A DNA stretch of 64,000 nucleotides from JAHEEL01 sp963785245 (GTDB lineage Bacteria; Actinomycetota; Acidimicrobiia; Spongiisociales; UBA5794), in the NCBI GenBank assembly GCA_963785245.1, contig CAWAUO010000007.1, positions 62,001 through 126,000 on the forward strand, in the 5' to 3' direction. Each line of letters opens with the position of its first letter. The stretch's first letter is position 1. Below are positions 1-7,084 of this stretch, piece after piece. Under the pieces are notes generated by a model, which made no database searches, was not told the origin of the DNA, and was given only the letters and a program-made list of their open reading frames with translations. The translations under genes and the position numbers were made by a program.

Positions 1-900
1 GCGTCCTACGGACCCGCGTTCGCCAACGGACTCAAGACCGCCGGCGTCTGGGTGAACGGTGACCCCGTCGATCGCGACGCCGCCGTCGGCGCCAATGATG
101 AGATGGCGATCATCCCACCGGTCTCTGGCGGAACGTACGCCGCTCCAAGCCCCCAGCGGGCTGTAGCGGCCGATCCCGCCGAGAGCATTCTCGCCGTGAT
201 CGTCCTCGCGGCACTGCTTGTCTCGGCATGGGTCCCGCTCGAGTGGTTCGTCGTGATCACCGTCGGCGCCGCCCTCGCGTGGCTCTGGGACCTCGCCGAT
301 ACTGACGCGACACGCGCCGGCTCGATCAACCTCTACGCGACCCTGTTCGCCCCGCCGATCGCGGCAGCGGCGACCTACGCGTGGGGATACGAGGGATTTG
401 CCGGTGGTTTCGCCGCCGCCATTGCCATCGCGATCTTCTGGCCGATCTTCGAATCCCGGTGGAGAGGCGTCGAGTCGATTGCCATGACGGCGTCGGTGTC
501 GATGATCGCTGCCGCCGGGGCGGGCGCACTCGTCATGCTCCGCATGATGTCGACCTCGATCGCCCTCTCCTATCTGCTGATCGTCGCCCTCGCCATCATC
601 GCCGCACTCGTGACCTCGATCTACGGCGGCCAGACGATTGACCCCAACGTTGGCACGCTCGTCGGAGCCCTCATCGCAGGATTGCTCGCAGGATTGCTCA
701 CCGACGACATCGATATCGCAGCCGGCCTCGTGGCTGCAGTCGCTGTCGCTTCCGGACTGATCGCCGGTCGCGTTCTGGGATCGATGATCCGCACCGGGAC
801 GATCGTGCACACTATTCGTCTGCCTGGACAGCTCAGCCCCCTTGACGGATTGTGGCTTGCCGCTCCCCTCTTCTGGCTCGCCCTCATCGCTCTCGGCTGA
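1..900 (+). CDS. MoaD/ThiS-like domain fused to a polytopic membrane protein (5' partial)
   Basis: The reading frame is open from base 1, so the start lies outside the window; 299 residues are visible. The first 44 residues look like the end of a MoaD/ThiS ubiquitin-like sulfur carrier: a VWVNGDPVDRD strand and turn, then DEMAIIPPVSGG, the classic MoaD tail. In true MoaD the GG is the C-terminus that is adenylated and thiocarboxylated; here a linker and about seven hydrophobic segments follow (residues 60-299). The last segment (RLPGQLSPLDGLWLAAPLFW) loosely resembles the end of CdsA-type phosphatidate cytidylyltransferases, but the usual KD and HGG residues are absent, so catalysis is doubtful. 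The MoaD-like part is seen directly; the CdsA link is inference. Confidence 0.7.
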   Translation, partial: ASYGPAFANGLKTAGVWVNGDPVDRDAAVGANDEMAIIPPVSGGTYAAPSPQRAVAADPAESILAVIVLAALLVSAWVPLEWFVVITVGAALAWLWDLADTDATRAGSINLYATLFAPPIAAAATYAWGYEGFAGGFAAAIAIAIFWPIFESRWRGVESIAMTASVSMIAAAGAGALVMLRMMSTSIALSYLLIVALAIIAALVTSIYGGQTIDPNVGTLVGALIAGLLAGLLTDDIDIAAGLVAAVAVASGLIAGRVLGSMIRTGTIVHTIRLPGQLSPLDGLWLAAPLFWLALIALG

Positions 901-947
901 TCAAGGGACTGTCCGTTCCCGGAACCGCGCACTAGCCTGGCATCTCT

Positions 948-2093
948 ATGTCAATGCATCGCGGCTATCGCGGCTTGATTCTCCTCCTCATCGTCGCCTT
1001 GTTGGCGGTCGTCCCGATCGGCGCGTCCGCGCAGACCGAACGTGACGTCGACCGCGCCGAGGATCAGGTCGAACGGGCCGAGAGCGCCACGTCGGCCGCC
1101 TACACGAAGTGGAAAGCAGCACAGGACGAACTCGAAGAGGCGCTGCTCGAACTCGACAGGGTGACCAGCCAGCTCGACAACCTGATCTACACCATCGGCC
1201 TCCTCGAGAGCAAGATCTCCACGTACGAGGGGGACGTCGAGGGCCTCAGGGAGACGGCGCAGGAACTCGTCCTGGAGGCCTACACGTCGGGAGGCCGCGG
1301 GCTGGTCACGGCTGCGTTCGAGGCGGGTTCGATCCAGGATCTGCTCACCTCTCAGCAGTTGATGGATCGTGCCGCGTCGCGCGACATTGCCGACCTCGAC
1401 CGACTCCAGGCCGTGTCCCGCGAGATGGGTCGCCTCAAGCTCGAACTGATCGACAGCAGGGCCGAGGTCGAGGTGCTCGAGGCGAAGGCCGCCGAACTCG
1501 TCGACCGCCAGGCGGCGCTCTCCGACGAGGCGAAAGACACCTACAACAACGCTTCGGCAGCCGAGCAACGGGCCATCGACAACCTCGCAAGGGAACGGCA
1601 CGAGCTCCAGGCGGCCATCGCCCTCAAGAAGGCTCGCGACGTGGCGGCAGCGAACGCGAAGTCCGGAACGGCCGCCGGTCTCCCGCCGGCCGCGACGCCC
1701 GGCTTCTACTGCCCGGTCCAGGGCGGCGCATCGTTCATCGACTCGTGGGGATTCCCGCGATCCGGCGGCCGCAGGCACAAGGGAGTCGACATGTTCAACT
1801 CCCGAAACACTCCACTCGTCGCCGTGGTCGACGGCAAGGTGAAGTTCTCGTCGAACAGCCTCGGCGGGCTCTCCACACATCTCTATGCAGGCGGCACCAC
1901 CTACTACTACACCCACCTCGAGAAGCATCCGACGAACATCTCTTCAGGTCAGAACGTCAAGGCAGGGACCGTCATCGGCTACCTCGGGAATAGCGGAAAC
2001 GCCCGCTACACGTCGCCGCATCTGCACTTCGAGATTCGGCCGAACAACGTCGCGATCAATCCGTACCCAACCGTGCGCCACTACTGTCCCTGA
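948..2093 (+). CDS. Secreted coiled-coil M23 family metallopeptidase (LytM/EnvC-like)
   Basis: A 381-residue exported protein. Residues 1-29 form a Sec signal peptide (basic MHRGYRG, hydrophobic core, ASA-Q cleavage-like site). Residues 30-235 are highly charged helical coiled coil, as in EnvC and RipA-type activators. Residues 250-380 are an M23 domain: H277 and D281 in HKGVD, H323 in THLE, and the SPHLHFE motif with H358 and H360 supply the zinc and catalytic residues, so it should be an active peptidoglycan endopeptidase or amidase-activating factor at the cell envelope. It starts 47 bp after the preceding gene. The ATG at 948 gives the best signal peptide; a second ATG two codons later is possible. 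Confidence 0.88.
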   Translation: MSMHRGYRGLILLLIVALLAVVPIGASAQTERDVDRAEDQVERAESATSAAYTKWKAAQDELEEALLELDRVTSQLDNLIYTIGLLESKISTYEGDVEGLRETAQELVLEAYTSGGRGLVTAAFEAGSIQDLLTSQQLMDRAASRDIADLDRLQAVSREMGRLKLELIDSRAEVEVLEAKAAELVDRQAALSDEAKDTYNNASAAEQRAIDNLARERHELQAAIALKKARDVAAANAKSGTAAGLPPAATPGFYCPVQGGASFIDSWGFPRSGGRRHKGVDMFNSRNTPLVAVVDGKVKFSSNSLGGLSTHLYAGGTTYYYTHLEKHPTNISSGQNVKAGTVIGYLGNSGNARYTSPHLHFEIRPNNVAINPYPTVRHYCP

Positions 2094-2121
2094 CGCGAAA
2101 CACATACGGGGAGCCGCACAC

Positions 2122-2664
2122 GTGGAACGTCGCAGGAGACGCATCGACCTGATTTCCGATCCGGCGTACGTCCAGGATCTTGGATCGATCTCTATGGACG
2201 AACTGAGAAGACGCCGGATCGTTCTCGATGATCTCGACACCGAATTCTCGTTCTACCGGAGAATGCTCCACGGGCGCATGGACCTTCTCTCGTTCGAGAT
2301 TCGGAGACGCTCCGGTGAGGAGACCCGTTCCCTGATCGAGGCACTCCCACAGATTCTCGCCTCCGGAATCGACGGGCCGAGCCGCAACACGATCCCCAGA
2401 GATCTCCCGTTGACGCTGCCGGATCTCGGCGGCAACGGCAACCGGTCCATCGACCGGGTGCTGGGCGATGATTTCCTCGCACACCTCCCGAGCCTCGAGG
2501 ACGACGAACTCGAGGACATCCAATCCGCGCTCACCGAAGCCGAGCGCGAGATTTCGAGCAAGCGCCGCTCGGTGTACGACGTCCACGACCAGATCAGCGC
2601 GGAGATCACGCGGCGCTACCGCGAAGGTCTCGTAGACGCGACCGACCTCTTCGACGAGCAGTAG
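2122..2664 (+). CDS. rsiG: RsiG-type anti-sigma factor (c-di-GMP-responsive family)
   Basis: A 180-residue, mostly helical charged protein. The GTG start at 2122 has a GGGGAG Shine-Dalgarno just upstream; the longer frame back to 1885 overlaps the peptidase and is unlikely. RsiG of Streptomyces holds the sporulation sigma WhiG inactive when bound to c-di-GMP through two E-x3-S-x2-R-x3-Q-x3-D helices. Two matching helices are visible here: D39-x3-S43-x2-R46-x3-H50-x3-D54, and E141-x3-S145-x2-R148-x3-Y152-x3-D156. The conserved S, R and D are kept in both; the E and Q positions vary. The N-terminal IDLISDPAYVQDL stretch is also like the family often labelled aerial mycelium formation protein. 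No WhiG-like sigma is in the window. Ligand binding is inference. Confidence 0.8.
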   Translation: MERRRRRIDLISDPAYVQDLGSISMDELRRRRIVLDDLDTEFSFYRRMLHGRMDLLSFEIRRRSGEETRSLIEALPQILASGIDGPSRNTIPRDLPLTLPDLGGNGNRSIDRVLGDDFLAHLPSLEDDELEDIQSALTEAEREISSKRRSVYDVHDQISAEITRRYREGLVDATDLFDEQ

Positions 2665-2669
2665 CCGCT

Positions 2670-3596
2670 TTGCGGTTCCTGACGGTCCGTACCGGACTCC
2701 CCGAGTCAATCCACGATGTCGCGGTGTGCGCTGTCGATTCCGCCGGCCACGAGCTCTACCGTTCCGGAGACCCCGACCGACCGCTGTTCTACCGCTCAGC
2801 CGTCAAGCCGATCCAGGCGACGGTCGCCCTGGAAGCCGGGATCGACCTTCCGCCGGAGTACATCGCTGTCGCCAGTTCGAGCCACAGCGGCTGGCCGGCG
2901 CATCTGGCGATCGTGCGGTCGATACTCGACAGCGCCGGGCTCGACGAGAGCGCACTCCGGTGCCCCGCCGTCTGGCCGCTCTCGCAGGGGGCGAGGGATC
3001 TCCAGGTTCGAAGAGGTGTCGACACCCCCAAGCGCATCTTCCACAACTGCTCTGGCAAGCACGCCGCAATGCTTGCGGCGTGTGTCGCTCAGGCGTGGCC
3101 AATCGAGACCTATCTCGAACCAACGCACCCGTTGCAGCGACGCATCGTCAAACTCATCGCGGAGGCGACGGGCATGAGTCCGGAACCGGTGGGCATCGAC
3201 GGGTGTGGCGCCCCCACACTGCGCGGATCCGTCCGTGGCCTCGCACACGCCTTCGCCCACCTGAGCACCGATGATCGATTCGGACGTGCAGCCGACGCCG
3301 TCTCCCGCTTCCCTGCACTCGTCGCAGACAACGCACGAGCGGACGGCCACCTTGCCCGTTGGTGGGGAGGGCCGGTCAAGGTCGGAGCTGAGGGACAGGT
3401 CGGGATCGGTCGTCACGGTATCGGCATCGCCGCCAAGGCCAGGGCTGGTGGAAGCGACGTCGCCGTGGCCGCCGTGATCGCCGCCGCCGACGACCTGGGC
3501 CTGCTGCCGGGCGCGATGCGGTCGGGTCTTGCCGCCGAGGCGTCACCCCCGGTCCTCGGCGGTGGCGTCCCCGTCGGCCACCTCACCAGGGAGTAG
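2670..3596 (+). CDS. L-asparaginase II family protein
   Basis: A 308-residue protein of the asparaginase II (PF06089, Rhizobium etli AnsA-like) family, which hydrolyses asparagine to aspartate and ammonia and is unrelated to the E. coli type enzymes. Family hallmarks are visible: RSAVKPIQA near residue 45, ASSSHSG near 70, HNCSGKHAAMLAAC near 125 and a GIDGCGAPT loop near 175, which carries the likely active-site cysteine. The proposed start is a TTG at 2670, five bases after the rsiG stop; there is no other good start nearby, so the N-terminus is tentative. It lies in a same-strand run with very short gaps, so it is probably co-transcribed with its neighbours. Confidence 0.85.
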   Translation: MRFLTVRTGLPESIHDVAVCAVDSAGHELYRSGDPDRPLFYRSAVKPIQATVALEAGIDLPPEYIAVASSSHSGWPAHLAIVRSILDSAGLDESALRCPAVWPLSQGARDLQVRRGVDTPKRIFHNCSGKHAAMLAACVAQAWPIETYLEPTHPLQRRIVKLIAEATGMSPEPVGIDGCGAPTLRGSVRGLAHAFAHLSTDDRFGRAADAVSRFPALVADNARADGHLARWWGGPVKVGAEGQVGIGRHGIGIAAKARAGGSDVAVAAVIAAADDLGLLPGAMRSGLAAEASPPVLGGGVPVGHLTRE

Positions 3597-3599
3597 CCG

Positions 3600-4514
3600 G
3601 TGGACGCTGACTTCGCACCTACCTGGGATTTCCCTGCCCCCGCGCTCCGACCGATGGCTCCGTTCACGGGGCCGTTCCCGCTCCCCTCCTTCCTCGGTGC
3701 CTGGGCCTCGGAGGCGGCGCCGGCGGGTGCCGAGACGCTTGTCGCCTACTCCTCTGATGGGGCGTTGCCGATCTGGGTCGACGGAGCCACGATCCGGCTC
3801 CAGGGCGAAGCGGACCTCACGGACTATCACTCGCCACTTGGGGACTCGATCGACGCCTGCATCGCTCTGACTGCTCGACGATACGCCGGGCACCGCTTCT
3901 CGTTCGACAGCCTGCCGACCGAGGCCATCGCACCGCTCGAACGATCGCTCGAACGCCAGTCGGCGATGTTCACGACCAACAGGCAGGGCCCTGCACTCGC
4001 GGTCGACCTGCCGGACGACTACGAATCATGGCTCTCCTCGCTCGCGAGGAAGCACCGTCACGAAGTGCGCCGGAAGCAGCGACGGTTCATGAACCTCATT
4101 GGGGAGGCAGACTACGAGCGCAGGGACGATCCGGAAGCGTTCGCCGCCTTCGTCGGCATGCACCGCAGAGCCGATGGCGAGAAGGGTACGTTCATGACCG
4201 AACGGGCGGAGGGGTTCTTCCAGACACTGCTCACCGGCGCTGCGGCAACCATCGACCTCTTGAGCGTCGACGGACGTCCGGCCGCGGCGGCCTTTGGCTT
4301 CGCAGCCGACGACGCCTACTACCTCTACAACTCGGCATACGAACCGGAGCTCATCGGTGCCGCTCCCGGCATCGTGCTCCTGGCATCGATGATCAAACAC
4401 TCGATCGCAGACGGCCTGTCGAGATTCGACTTCCTCAAGGGCGATGAGCGCTACAAGTACCACCTCGGCGGCGTCGAGCGTCCTCTGTCGGTGATCGAAG
4501 GATCGTTTGCATGA
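3600..4514 (+). CDS. BioF2-like GNAT acetyltransferase (CelD/FemAB-type fold)
   Basis: A 304-residue soluble protein. Residues 130-290 fit the Acetyltransf_6/BioF2-like GNAT family seen in CelD and FemAB-related enzymes: SLARKHRHEVRRKQRR near 145, a central block with VDGRPAAAAFGF, YYLYNSAYEPE, then GIVLLASMIKHSIADG and FDFLKGDERYKYHLG near the end. Members transfer acyl or aminoacyl groups, commonly to sugars or cell-wall and glycan precursors. The GTG at 3600 is three bases after the asparaginase stop. The end overlaps the next gene by four bases (ATGA), so it is probably translationally coupled to the glycosyltransferase, which suggests, but does not show, a shared glycan or thiol substrate. 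Confidence 0.75.
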   Translation: MDADFAPTWDFPAPALRPMAPFTGPFPLPSFLGAWASEAAPAGAETLVAYSSDGALPIWVDGATIRLQGEADLTDYHSPLGDSIDACIALTARRYAGHRFSFDSLPTEAIAPLERSLERQSAMFTTNRQGPALAVDLPDDYESWLSSLARKHRHEVRRKQRRFMNLIGEADYERRDDPEAFAAFVGMHRRADGEKGTFMTERAEGFFQTLLTGAAATIDLLSVDGRPAAAAFGFAADDAYYLYNSAYEPELIGAAPGIVLLASMIKHSIADGLSRFDFLKGDERYKYHLGGVERPLSVIEGSFA

Positions 4515-5740
4515 TCAGGCGCGTCGCCTACCTCGCCATGCACACTTCGCCGCTCCTGCAACCCGGGGTGGGGAGTGCCGGCGGAATGAACGTGTACGTC
4601 AACGAGCTTGCGTGCACGATGGCGGCTCGCGGTGTCGACGCGCATGTGTTCACCAGGCGGACCGACCCGAACCAACCGGGCACGGTCGAAGTCCGCAACG
4701 GCTACCGGGTTGTCCACATCGACGCGGGCCCTCCCGAACCGCTGCCGATCGAAGCGTTGGTCTCCCACGTCGCCGAGTTCGGAGAAGGTGTTGTCTCAGC
4801 GACCGGTGCTGGGAGCTTCGATGTCGTGCACTCCCACTACTGGCTCTCTGGCTGGGCAGGGGTGCTGGTAAAAGAGGCTCACGGGCTCCCGCTCGCGAAC
4901 TCGTTCCACACCCTGGGACGGGTGAAGGACGCTGCTCGCCGGGACGATGAATCACCGTCGAGTTCCGCCCGGCTCCGGACCGAGGATGGAGTGATCGCGC
5001 TCTCGGATTGCGTGCTGGCGTCGACGCCGTATGAGTTCGACGACCTCATCGATCACTATCGGGCCAGCCCAGAGCGTCTCTGCGTGTCGGAACCCGGCAT
5101 CGACCGTACGGTGTTCACGCCGGGCGACCGGAATGAAGCCAGGCGGAAGATCGGTGTTGGCGGCGAGCCGCTCATGTTGTTCGTCGGACGGATCCAAGCC
5201 CACAAGGGTCTCGACATCGCGATCGAGATGCTGCCGCACCTCCCCGACACGGTCGCCGCCGGTGAAGGCCCGGTTCGCCTCATGATTGTCGGCGGTCCGA
5301 GCGGGGCCGACGGCACCCGGGAGATCGATCGGCTGCGCGGACGGGCACACGCCATCGGGGTTGACGCTCGAGTCTCGTTCGTCGCCCCGCAGCCGCATCA
5401 CATGCTCGTGGACTACTACCGCGCTGCCGATCTGCTGGTGATGCCATCACGGTCCGAGTCGTTCGGTCTGGTTGCCGCCGAGGCGCAAGCTTCGGGTCTC
5501 CCCGTCATCGCGAGCCGTGTCGGCGGACTCCCGTATGTGGTCGGATCGTCGATCTCCGGACTGCTCATCAACGAACACGACCCGCTCTCGTTCGCTGCCG
5601 CAGCGGCTGCCGTCCTCGACCATCCCGGCTTTCGGGCTCAGTTGTCGGAGGGCGCCATCGAGTACGCGAAGCGCTTCTCGTGGTCGGCAACGGCCGACCG
5701 ACTCCTCGACCTGTACGACGGCATCGTCGCGGCCTCGTGA
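4511..5740 (+). CDS. GT4-family glycosyltransferase, MshA-like
   Basis: A 409-residue GT-B fold retaining glycosyltransferase. The N-terminal half has GSAGGMNVYVNELA (near residue 25) and VVHSHYWLSGWAG; the C-terminal half has FVGRIQAHKG and the donor-binding SESFGLVAAEAQASGLPVIA loop with the EX7E pair. The GGMNVYV signature is typical of MshA, which joins GlcNAc to inositol-1-phosphate in mycothiol synthesis, and of sucrose-phosphate-synthase-like enzymes. No other mycothiol gene is nearby: the acetyltransferase just upstream is not MshD-like. I therefore call it only MshA-like. Its start overlaps the preceding stop (ATGA). It ends the plus-strand run before a 346-bp convergent gap. Confidence 0.8.
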   Translation: MIRRVAYLAMHTSPLLQPGVGSAGGMNVYVNELACTMAARGVDAHVFTRRTDPNQPGTVEVRNGYRVVHIDAGPPEPLPIEALVSHVAEFGEGVVSATGAGSFDVVHSHYWLSGWAGVLVKEAHGLPLANSFHTLGRVKDAARRDDESPSSSARLRTEDGVIALSDCVLASTPYEFDDLIDHYRASPERLCVSEPGIDRTVFTPGDRNEARRKIGVGGEPLMLFVGRIQAHKGLDIAIEMLPHLPDTVAAGEGPVRLMIVGGPSGADGTREIDRLRGRAHAIGVDARVSFVAPQPHHMLVDYYRAADLLVMPSRSESFGLVAAEAQASGLPVIASRVGGLPYVVGSSISGLLINEHDPLSFAAAAAAVLDHPGFRAQLSEGAIEYAKRFSWSATADRLLDLYDGIVAAS

Positions 5741-5766
5741 GAGCGCGAAAGAAGCCGATCGGAAAC

Positions 5767-5814
5767 TTGTCCATACCGCGTTGTGCACAAGCACCTGTGG
5801 ATAGCTGTGGATTT
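5767..5814. promoter_or_regulatory. Cluster of DnaA-box-like 9-mers
   Basis: Three near-consensus DnaA boxes and one dyad lie within 48 bp: TTGTCCATA (5767-5775), the palindrome TTGTGCACAA (5781-5790), TGTGGATAG (5796-5804, one mismatch from the reverse complement of TTATCCACA) and TGTGGATTT (5806-5814, two mismatches). There is no dnaA, dnaN or gyrase gene nearby and the flanks are not AT-rich, so this is unlikely to be oriC. A DnaA-titration site or chance are the alternatives. It opens the 346-bp gap 5741-6086 between convergent genes, the rest of which holds the promoter and RNA-like element listed next. Confidence 0.3.
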
Positions 5815-5913
5815 GTGGAGAACTCGCCGCCCGGTAGCGAGGTACACCAAGGAGTGGCCAGGAACGCGCCGTCAGAGCGCGGAAAGATCCGTTGAGAGCG
5901 CATTCCGGGGGGA

Positions 5914-5942
5914 TTGAAGCGGGTTTGCACAATCCGTAGGGT
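5914..5942 (+). promoter_or_regulatory. Candidate sigma-70-type promoter ahead of the structured element
   Basis: TTGAAG (5914-5919) and TAGGGT (5937-5942) are separated by exactly 17 bp. A start about 8 bases downstream would fall at or next to base 5951, the first base of the outer stem of the following structured element. The TAnnnT -10 form is common in high-GC actinobacteria. No coding start follows, which fits a non-coding transcript. Confidence 0.4.
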
Positions 5943-5950
5943 CGAACTAT

Positions 5951-6030
5951 GGATGGCCCAAGGGACCGGAGCAGTGAGCCCTCGTTCGGGGAAGTGCGGG
6001 GAACGCCTGCACGGGTTCCTCGGGCCATCC
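5951..6030 (+). ncRNA. Candidate small structured RNA (closed multi-branch fold)
   Basis: The two ends are complementary: 17 bases at 5951-5967 pair with 6014-6030 with only two mismatches (core GGATGGCCC / GGGCCATCC). Inside this closing stem lie a 7-bp hairpin (GTGCGGG / CCTGCAC, one G-U pair, loop of five, about 5994-6012) and a weaker CCC/GGG hairpin around TCGTTC (about 5980-5990). With the promoter just upstream this looks like an independent 80-100-nt RNA lying between convergent genes. I do not recognise it: it lacks the GGAAGGAAGCAGC core of SRP RNA, the T-arm of a tRNA and any riboswitch core I know, and no gene is positioned to be its target in cis. A genomic inverted repeat is the alternative. 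Confidence 0.4.
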
Positions 6031-6086
6031 ACTGATGGGGTTCCGCCGGAACGAGCCGATGCAGCGGGCCGGCGCCGCTCAACGCT

Positions 6087-6974
6087 CTAGATTCCGAAGA
6101 TCAATTGGCGAAGCCGCACGCGCTGGGTCGCAAAGGTCTCGAGATCGACCCGCAGAGATCCGAGCCTGAGCCCGCGCATCACCTCACCAAGGTGTGTCGC
6201 CACGCGCAGCACGCCGCCAGTGGACTCCACGACTCCGAGACCGAGGCAGCGGCCCTCGTCATCCTGCACACCGACGAGCATCCCATCAAGGCGATCAAGG
6301 TCGAACTCCTCCGGAAGCGTCGGCGCGAACACCGTGGTCTGCACACGCCAACGCGGAAGCGGAGCGGCAAGGGCGTGGCGGAACGCATCGGACTGACGCA
6401 TCTGACGCTCCATCGGCGATGGCGGTGTTGCGTCATTCGGGGGTTCGGCCGTTGTGATCTTCGCCGACAGAAACCTCCGGAGCATGCCAATGATCGGTTC
6501 GAGTTCCTCGCCGCGCTGGAGGGCAATGCCGAGGTCCGGTTGGGTCAGTTCCCACAGGTGGTACTTGAGGGTCTGGCCAACCACACCGCCGACCACACTG
6601 GTCGTATCGACGATGACGAGGTCGGCTTGGCTGCGAGCAGCCTCGACAAGCCTGGCCACGGCCACAACGTGCGGGAGCACGACACCTTGCGGCGAGATCG
6701 ATCCTACGAAACGCATCTCCGCGGGCGGGACGTGCGGGTCGAGGTCCGCCGGGGTCTCAATGTACTTGACGCCGACGCAGGCGGGGGGTCCAGCGATGGT
6801 TGAGGCAACATCTCCATCGACGAAGGCGACCGAGAGGCCGGCATCGAGTGCGTCGAGGATCAGGAGTTTGGAGAGCGTGGTCTTGCCGGTCTCGGCCGCC
6901 CCGATGAGCATGACGACGCCGGTAACACCGACCATGCGATCACGCAGCGCCTCATAGACCCGACCCGGCACCAC
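6087..6974 (-). CDS. Clp1/Grc3-like P-loop NTPase (putative polynucleotide kinase)
   Basis: A 295-residue protein. The Walker A motif GAAETGKTT is at residues 25-33, followed by a DGD Walker-B-like triplet near 54 and a long VARLVEAARSQADLVIVDTTSVVGG segment typical of the CLP1_P domain in Clp1, Grc3 and Nol9 polynucleotide kinases, which phosphorylate 5'-OH RNA ends. The C-terminal third (residues 205-295) is a small domain that may bind RNA. Bacterial members are sparse and biochemically little known, so substrate is inference. The GTG start at 6974 has an AGGGAGGT Shine-Dalgarno. It lies downstream of, and on the same strand as, the MBL hydrolase with a 110-bp gap. Confidence 0.7.
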   Translation of the reverse strand: MVPGRVYEALRDRMVGVTGVVMLIGAAETGKTTLSKLLILDALDAGLSVAFVDGDVASTIAGPPACVGVKYIETPADLDPHVPPAEMRFVGSISPQGVVLPHVVAVARLVEAARSQADLVIVDTTSVVGGVVGQTLKYHLWELTQPDLGIALQRGEELEPIIGMLRRFLSAKITTAEPPNDATPPSPMERQMRQSDAFRHALAAPLPRWRVQTTVFAPTLPEEFDLDRLDGMLVGVQDDEGRCLGLGVVESTGGVLRVATHLGEVMRGLRLGSLRVDLETFATQRVRLRQLIFGI

Positions 6975-7084
6975 GCACCTCCCTTGTGTCGCCGGTCACA
7001 TTGTAGGAACGCCACCCTGAGTAGCTGGGAGCCCTCGGAGGAGGTCAAGGCGCACCGAACCGGCCATTCGGCGCGCCTGCCCGA

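Noticed and set aside
1885..2664. Longer 259-residue version of RsiG
   Set aside because: The first 79 residues overlap the M23 peptidase in another frame and look non-coding; GTG 2122 has a ribosome site.
5767..5814. Chromosomal origin (oriC)
   Set aside because: Too few boxes, no AT-rich element and no dnaA, dnaN, rpmH or gyrase genes near.
5951..6030. tRNA, tRNA-Sec or 4.5S SRP RNA
   Set aside because: No T-arm GGTTCGA motif, no anticodon arm and no GGAAGGAAGCAGC core.
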